From Apium graveolens (lineage: Eukaryota > Streptophyta > Magnoliopsida > Apiales > Apiaceae), in contig NC_133648.1 of the NCBI RefSeq assembly GCF_009905375.1, forward strand, positions 308,528,565-308,592,564: 64,000 bases of DNA. Direction: 5' to 3'. The notes below the pieces were generated by a model. It ran no database searches. It was not told where the DNA came from and saw nothing but the letters and a program-made list of their open reading frames with translations. Made by a program: the position numbers and the translations under genes. Shown in pieces: positions 45,701 through 58,440 of the stretch (position 1 is its first letter; the number at the start of each line of letters is the position of its first letter).

Positions 45701-47229
45701 AGTAATTTATATAATCTTATTGTGCAACTAATTATCCATCACTAAAACTAAAGAATTATCTAGTAACTACAATAATGGGAGACAGATTAACGTGGTAACT
45801 TAAATTAATAAAAAGTTTTATTAATTTAAATGGCTAGACGGAGACTTTAAAACACTTTCTTATTGTCATGTTCACTTTCAATATTTTACTCAAACACCTT
45901 CCAGGCATAAAAACTTAACCAATTTTGTATAAATTATAGTCAAATTATTCGGCGGCCAACTAATACTACTTTGTATAACAATTAAATAATTTTGGTTCAC
46001 ACTGTACTTGTTGATTTTACTTCACTAAAATAAATCTACCAAACACTTCTCGGTTGAGCGGTATCTTTCTCGCTAGAAGTATGTAAAGACATACGAACTG
46101 ACACAAGGAGAGAGAATGAGAGAGAGAGATAGAGCCCTACCTATCCAGAGAGGTACCTTTTTCCTGATACAGAGAGGGGAAATCTATCCAGATGTATATT
46201 CAAACTTGAAACATCTGTACAAAGTACAGAACCGATCTACTAGTCCAAGAAAAAATAAAGCCCTTCAAGTGTAAAATCAAATGATGAACACCTGAAATCA
46301 GAGAGAGGGATATATATTTGATGAAGTTTAAGGGATAATAGGTTAATTGAACGCTAATTAAAGTTTAATGAAGAACCGAAGCCTCGACCCCGATTCAATC
46401 GAGTCCTAATTAGAAATATAAATTGAAAGGGTTGGCCATAGAGAGTGATGGAAAAGAAAGAGGTATTAGGCGGAGAGGAGGTACTGAGAGAGAAAGATGA
46501 AGCGAGTGAAATGGGTGGTTGGGTATATCTAAAAAATCTAAAAAATCTAAAAAATTCAAACAACTTCTGAAAATTTGGGCGGCTATTAACATAGATTTTA
46601 CCGGCTTAGCCCAAGTATGGGCAAATATGAGTCCAGTTAGATACACACATATGTTTATACTTTATATATTAATAATAAAATTCAAATAATCATTTAATAA
46701 AATAATTAATTATTTATGTGTATTTTATCACTTCTATAATTCGTATATTTATTTTTTTAATAATTTTTTATTTTTAAAACGCATATATTATTGTACGTAT
46801 TAAAATGAGGGGAATATATAATATTTTAACTTTTTGTTACTTTTGAAATTTATAAACTAATTTCTTAAAATTTTTAGACCTTATAAAATTTCTATTTGAA
46901 ACTTTTTAAAGTTTATTAGGTATAATTTCATTAATCATCAAGTACGTTATTTATTCAATTCGTAAATCATATTAAATTATTATAATTTTAATTAAAATTA
47001 ATATTTAATCTTAAAAATATATTTTATTAATATTTTGATACTCAAAGCTAACACTTTTATAATTATGTAACAAGCTGCAACACTTTCGAGCTAATGCAAC
47101 ACCATGTTTTAGGCTTTTGTAACACAAAAACCACCATGTTAAATTAGGCCACAAGTACCGTAGCTAAGATAACATAAGAGGTAACTTTCATTCGGAGAGG
47201 GGTTGCGATAAGCCATATATGGTGTAGTG
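42742..47229. mobile_element. Non-autonomous CACTA element with captured host sequence, copy 2
   Basis: 4488 bp, equivalent of 32429-36943, with the same CACTACACCATA ends and TGA duplications (42739-42741, 47230-47232). It lacks about 34 bp present in copy 1 near 33130 and has small indels elsewhere. Confidence 0.75.
44818..44988 (-). pseudogene. Captured exon of succinyl-CoA ligase alpha subunit, copy 2
   Basis: 171 nt, same borders as 34541-34711. It reads [51 protein letters not shown] and RLTYES. It keeps NCPG, which copy 1 has lost, so copy 1 changed after the duplication. Both copies remain open. Confidence 0.85.
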
Positions 47230-47260
47230 TGAGAGAAATGCAGGTACAACTTGAATTAAT

Positions 47261-48552
47261 ATGAATATTCTTGGTACTGACATCTATAAGGACACTGCAA
47301 ATCCCATGATAGTCCGTCACAATCTAGCTCACAAAAGTTGGATTCTATTTGAGAAGTATACCTTCTCATATCCTCAAGTGAACACAAAACCCTTGATGCC
47401 GATTCAAGCCCTTTATGCTAATAAAAGGGGGAGAAGTCTACAACTCTAACTGAGAGGGTGCAAGAGAAATATGCAGACATCAACATAGGAGGAGAAAAGA
47501 TAAAAAGGGAAAATAACTAGAAGGAAATAGAGCATCAACAAAAGGGGAGTAAATACCCAAATCATTCCATAACTTGTAGGCTATGAACTAGTTAAAGCTG
47601 AAGACTTTTAAACATAATGAATTATTGACAAACCAGTCTCTAATAACTCAAATTTAGTTGGACACATAGCTAGAGTTACAACTGAAAGCTGAGATGCAGT
47701 CACGAAGCCTAAGGGAAAGAGGACAAAAACAGCTACAAGGAAGAAAAAAAATCAGTTGTTACTTCTACTTCATTAAGTTTTGAATGAATCAACTATAGTA
47801 ATTACCAGATTTAATGAGGATCCAATTCTGTCAAAAGAGCCTGCCAATCCTAAGAAAGGTGGGTTACAATTCTCTTTTCTAAAAGGACTTGAAGGCCATC
47901 AAGAATGAGAAAGGTTCAAATAAACCAGTCTTCAAGTATAAAATCTCCTAATTAGTAAAGAAGGCTGAGGACAATGACTCAATAATGTATCCAGCTAACA
48001 TAGATGAACTCGCTCTTAAATAAACTTCATGCTCACAAGATTCATGAAGTTATAAATTTGTATTCCTCCTCAAAAATATCTGAAATGCCAATATTTGAAC
48101 ATAAGAATATAATCAATAATATATAACTTCTACATCACATCTTGAAAGAAGGATACATACTCATATTAGGCTTAAGAAGAGGTGAAAGTCTTACTTCCAG
48201 TGCCAAAAGCCTAATACTTCAGGAAATAAATGAAGATCCAGTATTTCTCTTAAAGAAGCTAAATGTTAAGGTGAGAGTGAAGGGATATTTTTTATTATTC
48301 TAAAAAAGATATATTGGAGTATCAAATAGCAAGGCAATCTGAAAGAAACTATTTTCTCATCTGCCTAGTTTGAAGGAGCTACTTTCAGAATAACTTCTTT
48401 ACCTCAAACCTATTTCCTTGTACACTCCATTTATCAGCAGTTTAACATAATACAATTATGCATTTTTAATGTCCACAAGTCAGAATGTGTTATGTTATCA
48501 TCGAGGCTTTAATTTATTGTTGTTATCCTATCAGTCATAAATTGAGGGAGAT
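47261..48552 (+). pseudogene. Copia 3' internal region, copy 2
   Basis: Equivalent of 36975-38270 (first frame 47261-47449, then broken). Ends in TTGAGGGAGAT followed at once by LTR type B, which supports its identity as the 3' end of a copia internal region. Confidence 0.6.
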
Positions 48553-49526
48553 TGTTAGGAATTAAACCAAAATCCTGATGATAAGAAAATCATATTGCAT
48601 AATTATGTTAAGACAAACTATATCTTTCAACGACTAGCCATCTTAAGGGATAGCCGTTGAAAGAGTTGCCCATCAACTGATAAGGTTCTTGTAACACGTC
48701 TTTGTGAGATTCTTTGTTATAGAGAGTAATGTTATTATTCATTCAGAAGTTATATCTCAATGGATAATCTACAATAGGGTGGCTAATTATAAATACTCGA
48801 TGCCATGTAATTCTGATTAAGTGAAAGTGAGCTACCAACTCCTAAATGAAGCTACAACATCAACGACTAACTAAATCAACCCACCAATGACTAATCTAGT
48901 GACTATCAATGACTAAAAGAACTCACATAGCTGGTGATAGTAACTTGATATTGGTCAAAACCTGATTCTGACACGGCACATGGGCTGATGGGAATATGAG
49001 TAAAGAAAATGGAAGGCAATAAGAACTGTACATGTGATCTTGGATTCTGAAGAATAAGAAACATTCTATTTTCATTCATGACAAATTGGAGATTATTTAA
49101 AGTAATATATCAAGATGAAATCTAGTCTCATTTGTCAAGGTTCACGATAAAGAATGAAGAAGCAACTTTGCTCGACCTAGAAGACTATGCTATGTATTGT
49201 CTAGAAAATATTGTAACTTGGTGATATATAAACCAAGTAGTAGTAAATATCTTACTTAAGAAAAGTGTTTACATTCTTAAGAGCAAAGAGACTGATCCTC
49301 CTCTGAGTGAAACACTGTAACCTGTAGCCTTGAGATTACCGTGTAATCGTAATATTTCTTCAATATCAACCTCAGGAGGCAAGTGAAAAAATAAACCATG
49401 TAAAAATTTTAAATGTCTTTGTCCAGTTTTCATTTCCCAAATACGAATTATTATGAAAATTTTATTTTGTATTCAACCCCCATTCTACAAAATTAACTTA
49501 AATTGGTTGATTGTTATTCGATAACA
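48553..49526 (+). repeat. 3' LTR, type B (974 bp)
   Basis: Starts TGTTAGGAATTAAACC right after a polypurine tract and ends TTATTCGATAACA. It differs in sequence from LTR type A. Includes an imperfect palindrome near 48629-48665 (CTTTCAACG ... CGTTGAAAG). No second type-B LTR was seen in the window. Confidence 0.7.
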
Positions 49527-49599
49527 GATGTATACTAATAACATTACATAGATTATAATATTTTTGGGCCGTAGACGTGGATGACCTCTATCTCGGCCA

Positions 49600-50520
49600 G
49601 GCCTGCCTATGATGATACCTACCATCAAAATCAGAAATGAAATTTTAAGAATTTCTTTTGATATGGGTTGTTTAACGTCAATGTCAACATGCTTATTTTA
49701 CGCTTACAAAATCTAGGATGATGGCTCTCAACAGAATATTAATGCGTGCAATAAAAAAGATTTGACATGGAAATTATTTTGTTCCTAACTAAACTTTTAC
49801 TACTTTTAAACCATGTCCATATGTTTGACATAAAAAAAACTAACTACATTAAGATATGAACAACAATGAATAAATTTGTTGCAATAAATTTATTACAAAT
49901 AATAGTATCATATTTATTTTAGTAAACTATTTGACAAAATTATTTAAATTAGGATATTATAGTTCCAAATTTGTTTTAAGTTTTAATATTTTTCAAATCC
50001 AATATATACTATTAGTTAACTACAAAAATGAAAATGGATGTTCATGAGAAAATTAAACGTAAGATTTCCCAACGAATTTGATTCGGTTGATTACTTTACT
50101 TGTTTTTTCTAGATATAGTCAAGATTTCGATCTTAAATAAATAAGATTTTTACAATATTTAAGATATTTTTTGATAACTTAATTAGATATTCTCCTGATA
50201 TTCACATTAGATTTTTTTTCAAGAAAATAATATTTGATATGGTCATGAAAATATGTTTATTGGTCATATAAGCGTGAATATCTGTGAATATATGTGGGTC
50301 CACATGCAACTAATGAATATATGACACATGATATTTTGGAGATTTTATTTATCTAATTTGAGACCATTGTAATTAATATTTTAATTTATCTAAACAGCAT
50401 AAATAAGGCCGTGTAGATCTCAATCTATCCCATTAATATTAACCGAGAGCATAAACTCTTGATTACCACGAAAAATGGTGAAAAATAGTTTTAAGTCTCA
50501 TTTTGAGACAGTTCTTATTT
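49600..50520. repeat. Diverged local duplication, left arm
   Basis: Aligns with about 51400-52370 and then 52786-52860: CTACCATCAAAAT, AATTTAGATATTC-like stretches, TGACACATGATATTTTGGAG, GTAGATCTCAATCTATCCCA. AT-rich, no genes. At CCCATTAATATTAACCGAGA it has the empty site for the MITE at 52371. Confidence 0.65.
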
Positions 50521-51399
50521 GTTATCATCATTTTCAATTTTATGAATGTTATTTAACAATCTGCCATCTACATGCTTAAAATTTCATGGTTTAACCAGTT
50601 TAAATTTCTTAGTACTTTGTCTTATATCATTCATTATTTGATGATACCTACTAAAATTTTGAAGCAAAGTGAACCTATATAGGATGAGCAGTCTCTACGT
50701 CATGGAAATTAATCAATATCAAGCTACAGTTTTAAGTTATAATTATCTTTTTTATTTTAAAATTTAACCGTAACGGGCTCTATATGTATTATAGATTAGA
50801 TAGCAACCAAACTTTAAAACAATTTTATATGGATAATTATCGGTGTTTCTTTGACTATGTGGAGGTAGTTTAAAATGTTAAGAAAAATTATGTTAAACTA
50901 TTTTTTTCGTGAATTAAAATAAAAAAATTATTTGGCGAAAACCATGTAACATTTAATTTTGTTTTCAGAAAATAGAAATCGAAGAAATAATATGTAGAAG
51001 TCACTCTTTTCTTACCATAAACTATGGGTAAAATATCGAATGCACACTTATTTTGGGACAAAGAAAATATGACCTTTATGGTTGTTGATATTTCTCTACA
51101 TTAAGTAGGATTGTTGAAAACTAATTTTATTATTGAGTATTTAAATCTAGGTTGTTGCACATAGTAATATAAGTTTTTTTTAGTTATTAATTAGGCTTTC
51201 ACTGATAGGCCTATAATCGTTTTAAAATTGGGTTTGGGTCAAAATTATGTCGGATCTTTAATAATACTTTAAATTAATCCAAATATTTGTACCCACTCAC
51301 ATCTTATTTTAATTGTTAAACACACGGTCTCATCCTCTTTGAGAGAATGAAAGATCTCAACCACTTGCCTGCTTCTTGTTATGGGTGGAAAGTATAGAT
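50521..51399. other. AT-rich interval
   Basis: No gene, LTR end or clear repeat border seen. Confidence 0.4.
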
Positions 51400-52370
51400 G
51401 GATTCTAGTGATGTAATGCTACCTAAAATCAAAATTAGGCATAGAAATTTAAGAATACACTTTTAATATGACTTGATTAATATTTATTTCAACATCCGTA
51501 CTTATGCTAACAAAATCTAAAAAAATCTATAATGATATAGATGGGTTCTAGTGATATAATGCTATCTACCATCAAAATTAGACATGGAAATAAGATAATA
51601 CTCTTTTAATATGACTTAATTAATATTGATTTCAACATCCCTATTTTATGCTAACAAAGTCCACAATGAAGACCCAACTCTCAACATATATCACTAAGAC
51701 TGGACATGGAAATTTTGTTATGTTCGTAACTAATACTTTACTACTTTAAAACCATGCCCATGTGTTTGACACAAACAAATAACTACATTAAGATATAAAT
51801 AACAATAAACTTCTTACAAATAATTGCATCAGATTTATCTTATTAAAATATTTGACGCGATTATTGAAATTAGGATATTAAAGTTTCTAATCTATTTTAA
51901 GTTTAAATATTTTTAAAATTCTATATATACTATTAGTTAACTGCAAAAAATGGTAGTATATAAAAAATGAAAATGGATGTTCGTGAGAAAATTAAATATG
52001 AGATTTCCTAGCGAATTTAATTTAATTTGATTATTTTACTTGCATTTTTCTCGATACAATCATGATTTCGATCTTAAATAAATAAGATTTTTTTACAATA
52101 TTTATGATATATTTTAAAAACTTAATTAGATATTCTGCTGATATTCAGTTTATATTTTATATCAAGAAAATTATATTTAATATGGTCACACAAATATTTT
52201 TAGTGGTGATATAAAATGTATGTGAGTCCAAATGTCACTAATGAATCTATGACACATGATATTTTGGAGATTTTATCTATCTAATTTGCGACAAATGTAA
52301 TAAATATTTTAATTTATCTAGAAATCATAAATAAGACGCTGTAGATCTCAATCTATCCCACTAATGGGCC
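51400..52370. repeat. Diverged local duplication, right arm
   Basis: Partner of 49600-50520. A short internal piece (GATGGATTCTAGTGATGTAATGCTA / GATGGGTTCTAGTGATATAATGCTA type, near 51395 and 51540) is also repeated. No genes. Confidence 0.65.
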
Positions 52371-52785
52371 TGTTTGGCAATCAACATGTAAGTGACTTAT
52401 TGACTTATAATCCCGTAAGTAATTATCGATAATTGTTTGTCGACCTAACTTATAAGTCAAATTTTCAACAACTTATAGCTAATAAGTTGAATGTCACTGA
52501 CGATGTATTTTTTCTTAACTTATTTTATTTTTTTGCCTTTTTATTAACATAAGTTTTAAAAACTATATTTTTAAATGTTAATCTAATCTAAAATTCATGA
52601 AATAAGATAATTATATATAAATTTATTTATTTTGATTTATTTAAGAAAAAATTTTTGAATTATAAGTAAAATTATCCAAACACTTATATAACTTATATAG
52701 ATTAATCTACTTATTACTTATAAATTACTTATTTACTTTAAATCATAAGTTACTTATTTGAAGATTTCCCAAATGAGCTCATTAT
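52371..52785. mobile_element. MITE (about 415 bp) with GGGCCTGTTTGG end
   Basis: Left end GGGCCTGTTTGGCAA; right end TTCCCAAATGAGCTC, an imperfect inverted match (10 of 15). The interior repeats ACTTATAAGT-like motifs. The paralogous site at about 50431-50450 lacks it, which proves insertion. Superfamily (hAT or Harbinger) and target duplication are unresolved. Confidence 0.65.
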
Positions 52786-53063
52786 TAACCGAGAGCATAA
52801 ACACTAGATTACTAGGAAAAAATGGGGAAAATAGTTTTAAGTTTCATTTTGAGGTGCTATTTGTGTTGTTAATATTAATGTTTTAGGGAAATGTCACGGT
52901 TTTAGGTGAAGTATATTGTGAAAAAATGTCAAGGTGTTAGGTGAAGAATATTGTGAAATATGTGTTGTATTGTGTGGAGGAAATCTGAGGTGTATGTATG
53001 AATGTTTTTTACATTGCTCATTTCTATGCGCGAGTATGTATACCGGTTCCTCTTTCTATAGTC

Positions 53064-54326
53064 TGTTGTGCAAGACATGCCTATATAATAGCAATACTAA
53101 GTCGACAACCCTAAGATTTAGTTGTTTGATAATTAATTTTATATTTTGTATTGTATTTCTTAAGTCTGTAAAAATGATTAGAAGATAAGACTGGAGTATT
53201 TTTCTGTGAACGGATTTAAGCTAAGGAATAAACTGTGGAAGAAGATCAAGCAATGATGATGCCTCAGAGAAAAGTGTAGTAGCTTGGAATTGAATAAAAT
53301 TATTCTATGAAAAATGTTCTAAGTCAAGATATTGAAAAGTCACAAATCAAGTTATATCGAAAGTCATTCGAGAACTCCAAAATGACTTATAGAGAAGTCT
53401 CAGAGATATTTACAAGTCAAATGAAGATGCGAATAATTAAAGATATCGACAAGTCATTTCTTCATGTAGAGAACTCAGAAATATCGACAAGTCAAATGAA
53501 GATGCAAAGAATTAGAGATATCGACAAGTCAATTTCTCATATAGAGATCTCAGATATATCGACAAGTCAAAATGGATATAGAGATCTCAGAGGTATCGAC
53601 AAGTCATTTCTACAAGTAGAGATCTCAGACATATCGACAAGTCATTTCACAAGCAAGAATCTAGAGATTTCGACAAGTCAAGATACCTATAGAGAACTCA
53701 GAGATCTCGATAAGTCATTATACTTATCGAGAAGTCACTTCACTATAGAACAAACCGGAGATCTCGACATGCCCCTCAAATACAGAATGTAGACAAGTTA
53801 AATATTCAAGTTTATCAGGCAATAAATGATCTATCAACTAGATTGAAAAGTCTACCAAGTAGCTGGAAGAATACAAGATCAAGGGAAAAGATTAACTGGA
53901 CAAAGGATGGTCACAGACCTGCAAGATTCTGAATAGATTTGCTAAGCTAGAAATGGAAATAGAAAAAGGTTACTTTAGAAAGTAGTTTAGTACATTTCAG
54001 TGCAAGTCTTGTAAACTCTTGCTGCTAGTGTATAAAGCATGCACTGATCCTGAGTTTATAAGTAACAAACAGATTCATATTTTCTTGTATTCTCCTAAGA
54101 AAGAAGTTGAGTTATCATATTTTTAAGAACACAGAATTTGTAGCAAGACAAACTTAATTAATATAAATTAAGTGTGTTTTGAAATATTGTGCTTGTTGGT
54201 TTATTTCTGATAATACAATATCTTTACAAATATAAACTGCTTTGTTCACACAATATCCAAACAAGTTAAAAAAGGCTAAAAATCCAAGAAACACATTAAC
54301 CCCTGTGTTGTATTCAGTATCTAACA
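53064..54326 (+). repeat. LTR type A, third copy (1263 bp)
   Basis: Starts TGTTGTGCAAGACATGCC and ends CAGTATCTAACA, then a decayed primer site TAGTTTCAGAG. Carries the TCGACAAGTC array, with one long translation artefact over it (53307-53792). Confidence 0.85.
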
Positions 54327-54409
54327 AGTAGTTTCAGAGTAAATTCTGAAAGTAAACTGATAAATATTTTGGAAGAATGAATACATAAAAGATAAGCAGT
54401 ATCAAGATC

Positions 54410-55048
54410 CCAGCCTTTGATAAAATCAACTATACACTATGGAAGAAAAAGATGTTGCTGTTTATAAGGATGGCCAATCCAATGTACATCCAAATTCTCA
54501 AGAATGACCCTTTCACTCATATGGAAAGGGTTGATAAATCTACTGATGAAGATATGGTCATTCCAGCTCATTATGCTCCTAAATACCCCTCAAAATACAC
54601 AGAGCCTGAAAAGGAAAAGGTTTCTCTAGACAGTGGCATGCAACTAATATTGATAGAGTCACTTGACATTTTTACGTACAACAATATTGTCAATTGTGAC
54701 ACAACCAAACAGATTTGAGAAAAGATTGAAATTCTGTGTGAGGGTACAGAGGAAATAAGATCAAATCAAAGGAGAATACTAGTGTCTCCCTTTGAGGGTT
54801 TCATGACAAAGCCTAAAGAAGGAATTATTGAAGTTTTTGAAAGATTCAACAAATTGATAAATGACTTACAACTTCATGATAAATATTATGAAGCTGAGGA
54901 GGTTAACCTAAATTTCTTGCTAGCTCTTCCTGATCACCTTGAACAGAAGATATCAACTATTAGAGAAGGATGAGACTTGAGCAGAATAACACTAAAAGTT
55001 TGTATGGGATCTTGAAAACTTATGAGCTTGAAATGTTACAAAGAAAGT
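54410..55048 (+). pseudogene. Copia gag fragment (type-A family), copy 3
   Basis: Reads RMANPMYIQILKNDPFTHME, VIPAHYAPKYPSKYTEPEKE, a stop at 54716, then KEGIIEVFERFNKLINDLQL, NFLLALPDHLEQKISTIREG and LKTYELEMLQRKSLK. It keeps the region that copies 1 and 2 lost after their breakpoint. At about 55048 it joins an unrelated copia integrase piece. Confidence 0.85.
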
Positions 55049-55065
55049 CATTGAAAACAAACCAA

Positions 55066-55262
55066 TGACAAGCTAGAGCTAGTTCATATAGATGTATATG
55101 GTCTACCAACAGTTGCGTCATTCGGCGGATCTCGCTACCATGTCACTTTTATTGATGATTCTACTATAAAGATATGGGTTTTTCTTAAGAATATATAATA
55201 TTTATTTGCTACTTTCAAGAAGTGGAAGATTGAAGGTGAAAACCAAACTATTTTGAAGGTGA
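55066..55262 (+). pseudogene. Copia integrase fragment, inverted relative to its gag-pro neighbour
   Basis: Reads DKLELVHIDVYGLPTVASFG, GSRYHVTFIDDSTIKIWVF and, after a stop, ATFKKWKIEGENQTILKVK. This is the N-terminal catalytic part of copia integrase (first Asp in HIDVYG, FIDDS block). In an intact element it would follow the CEPCVLGK pre-integrase block, which lies directly beside it on the other strand. Confidence 0.8.
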
Positions 55263-56640
55263 AGATTTATGGGGGTCCTCCCTGATTCTGTGAAAGTAAC
55301 ATATATCTGCTTTCCAAGAACACATGGCTCATAGAATCCAACTTCCAAATTATTCAACTTTGGAATCTTCCTCTTCAAAGTTAACAACTTCATACCTTTT
55401 TCACTCATATGAACAAGACTTTGGTGCCACAAAGTTGAAGACTCAATCTCATCAGTAATTGTATTTGCTTCATAGCTAGATTGTTCAATAATATACAAAG
55501 TCCCCTTTTTTTTTCCACGAGCAATAACTAGATTTCCCGTTATAACCTTCCACTGCCCGTCTCCGAAAGTAACTCGATACCCCTCCTCATCCAACTGACC
55601 CACAGATAGAAACATCTTTTTCAGTCCATGAATGTACCTTACATCTTTCAATATCCAGCTGATTTCCAAAGAGGTTCTGAGATTAATATCTCCCATGCCC
55701 GTCATATCCAAAGTCTCATCATTAGAAAGATGGACTTTACCAAAATTTCTAACTCTGAAATTTAACATCAAATCCTTATAAGGGGTAGCATCGAATGATG
55801 CACCAGAATCGATAACTCATGATTAAACCGAACATTTAACATAATAAATCAAAGCACCGTCATTCACCACTTCTTCAACTACGTTAGCTGAATTATCCTT
55901 TTTACCCTTTCCTTTAGGAGCCACGGGAGTCGTACACTGATTCCTAAAGTGACCCTTCTTCTGACAATTCCAACAAACAATATCCTTATGATTTTTGGAT
56001 TGTCCTCTCTTCTTTCACTTTGATCTGCTACGCCCTTTATTTTTCCCTTTTCTGAACTTTTCGCCTCTACTCCCAGCGTTCAAAAAGGAACCTGACAACT
56101 CTCCTGAATTTCTCCTATGTATATCTTCTCCAAGAATCGAATCTCAAACTCCATCAAAAGTTATCTTACCGCTCCCGGATGAATTATTTATAGCAGTGAC
56201 AAAACCTGACCAATTGTCTGGTAATGAGGATGCCAACAATAAGGTCTGCAAGTCGTCATCGAATTAAATATCCACCGATGCTATCAATAACACAATCGCC
56301 TTCATTCAATATCGTGGAAACTAACAAGCAAATTAAATACACCTTATTTGAAGCGTACAACTTCCCTTACATGTTTGGAAAACCCTTGATCAAACCACAA
56401 GTTATCGTTTACTTGACAATATTATAAGCAATATTCTTTGCCAAAGTCAACCTGACAACACCCATAGCCTGCCTATCCAATAGATTCCATGCTTTCTCAT
56501 CCATTGAATCTTATTTTTTCCTTTCCAGTGGTTCGTGTAGTTTTTTCTGATACAGACAATCTTCAATTTGCATCTTCCAAAACCCATCATCTTTGTTATT
56601 AAATTTATTAATCTTTACCTTCACGTCTCCTCCCATCGCT
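55263..56640 (-). pseudogene. Copia gag, protease and pre-integrase region (antisense), broken
   Basis: From right to left: gag start near 56640 (GGDVKVKINKFNNKDDGFWK, MQIEDCLYQKKL), a degraded middle, a CCHC knuckle CWNCQKKGHFRNQC (about 55947-55990), protease VIDSGASFD (about 55795-55820), then an open stretch 55202-55771 with NFGKVHLSNDETLDMTGMGD, VRYIHGLKKMFLSVGQLDEE, STLWHQSLVHMSEKGMKLL and GFYEPCVLGKQ. Stops lie near 55830 and 56520. This is a Tork/TNT-like copia polyprotein cut at about 55263. Confidence 0.85.
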
Positions 56641-56676
56641 CTCACTCGCCTGAAAACCTGGGCTCTTGATACCAGT

Positions 56677-56992
56677 TGTTGAGTATACAACAACGAAAGC
56701 AAAATCCAAAGATAATAAACAAGAACAAGAAAATAAACGACAATTATACAAGACAAATATATACGTGGTTCGGAAATTCCTACTCCACAACCCACACTAA
56801 TTTTATATTGATCTCTCACAATTTATTGTGTTATGATTTTACTATTACATGAGTAATTATAAGAGAAGAAACTAAGCCTAAATCAAATTATAGTACAAAT
56901 CTGAAAAGTAGACTGATCTATAAACTAATTTGAATCTGAATAGTCTATTTTCATGGGATTAATAAGTAGACTCCACAAACCCAACACTAACA
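56677..56992 (-). repeat. 5' LTR of the antisense copia (316 bp)
   Basis: Plus-strand ends TGTTGAGTATAC and CCAACACTAACA, i.e. TG...CA on the minus strand. The primer site on the minus strand (ACTGGTATCAAGAGC, about 56662-56676) directly follows. No 3' LTR is seen on the left. Confidence 0.8.
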
Positions 56993-57309
56993 AGGAAGTC
57001 AACATCAAATAAAAGAGAAAGAAGGAGAAGTGTGCAGAACTAGTAGTGGATTTTGAGTTAATAACAGTTGATGCCCATGAAGAAAGTCATATATCAATTT
57101 CACAAAAGAACAAAAACTGTCAAGGCCCACAGCAAGTCTCAATGAATTTAACAACTTGGAAATGTCAGGGTGGTGAACAAGAGCCACCACCAAAAAGAAG
57201 TCATGAATTCTATTTCCCGTAAAATGTTGTCTTTTGTGCATTACATAGAGACTAAAGTTAAAGTAGCTAAACATACTCATATTTCTCAATAAATAGGTAT
57301 AAAATGGTC
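56993..57309. other. Unassigned interval between antisense copia and LINE remnant
   Basis: No supported gene. It may contain decayed LINE ORF1-to-ORF2 sequence, but no clear motif could be read. Confidence 0.3.
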
Positions 57310-58440
57310 ATCAATTTCTAACAATGAATATCATTATAATGGAAGAATTTGGATCGGTTGTAATCCATATGTTAGGCATGTTAATGTGCATTATAAATCA
57401 GCACAACATGTTACTTGCTACATTACTTTTGTTAAAAGACATGTACTTTTATGATACTGTTGTGTATACTTACAATAAATCTCATGAATGAATTTATCTT
57501 TGAGAGAACATTTTTAGATTAAGTAAGGGAATCTCTGAACCTTGGTGTTTATCTGGAGGAATTCAATTGGTATAGTTGACCTAAATGAGGTTATAGGAGG
57601 CAAAGAACACTGGACTCTTAATTTTGCAAAATTTCAGAGATTGTTTTACCAATGCTGGGATAGGGCACATTAAAACCATTGATTTTTTGTTCACTTGGAA
57701 TACTAAAAGACCTCATGACATAATTCAAAATAGACTAGATAGGATACTGGAAAATGGTGGCTAGTTTTTGTATTTCACTGAGGCCATGTTTGTTTCATGG
57801 GATTAAGTAGGGGATATGATTGTAATCTTTTAAAATTTCCAATTTCATGTTTGTTTTATAAAAAATTAGTGAAGGGTTATCAAAGAATTATAATCCTTTA
57901 ATTTATCATATCCCTTGTTTGTTTTATTGGGGTAAAGCATACGACTATAATCCCATCTATATTTGGTGGGAGGAGGTATTGTTTTATCCCCTCTTACAAA
58001 TCTTTTTTTGAATTATTATAATCCTTCATTTTAATACCATGTTAAACAAACATAGGATCCCTCAAAACATAAGATAAAATTTTAAAGGATTATAGTCCAA
58101 TTCTAGACTTAATCATTCCAAACAAACATAGGATAAGACTATTTAATCAATAAGACTAAATTTGATGGGATTAGTTATCCCCGGATTATTATCTGGGGAT
58201 TATAATCCTACAAAACAAACATGGCATGAAGGTATAACTCGAGTTAAATCTAGAGGCTTGATGGACGATTGTCCTATAATTGTCACTGTTCCGATGGAGG
58301 TTGAGAACTCAATAAACAATTTCAATTCTACAATCATGTTATTAACATTGCAGGGTTGAAAGAGCCTAGTAGTCAAGCCTGGAGTAGTCATTGGTATGGT
58401 GATACTATGGGTATTCTTGGCGGAAAGCTTAGCTAGATGA
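57310..58440 (+). pseudogene. LINE endonuclease remnant, split by a MITE
   Basis: Broken frames give YHYNGRIWIGCNPYVRHVNV, HYKSAQHVTCYIT, then IVDLNEVIGGKEHWTLN, CFTNAGIGHIKTIDFLFTWN, RPHDIIQNRLDRILENG, and after the MITE RVKSRGLMDDCPIIVTVPM. These are the middle and end of plant LINE endonuclease (NGRIW, NxRLDR, and a decayed SDHCPI-type block). It is a different LINE subfamily from copies A and B. Confidence 0.75.
57782..58226. mobile_element. MITE (445 bp) with GCCATGTTTGTTT ends
   Basis: Left GGCCATGTTTGTTT and right AAACAAACATGGCA, matching in inverse at 13 of 14 bases. A possible 3-bp target duplication TGA lies at 57779-57781 and 58227-58229, as in Harbinger-type elements. Interior repeats GGGATTA/TAATCC motifs. 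It splits the LINE endonuclease remnant, whose coding similarity resumes on the far side. Confidence 0.75.

Larger units (their letters stand above)
38271..48552. repeat. Tandem segmental duplication, copy 2 (10,282 bp)
   Basis: Direct repeat of 27953-38270. It begins in the middle of a type-A LTR (TGAATCAAACTATTCTATG) immediately after the polypurine tract of copy 1 and ends at the equivalent tract, followed by LTR type B. Confidence 0.9.
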
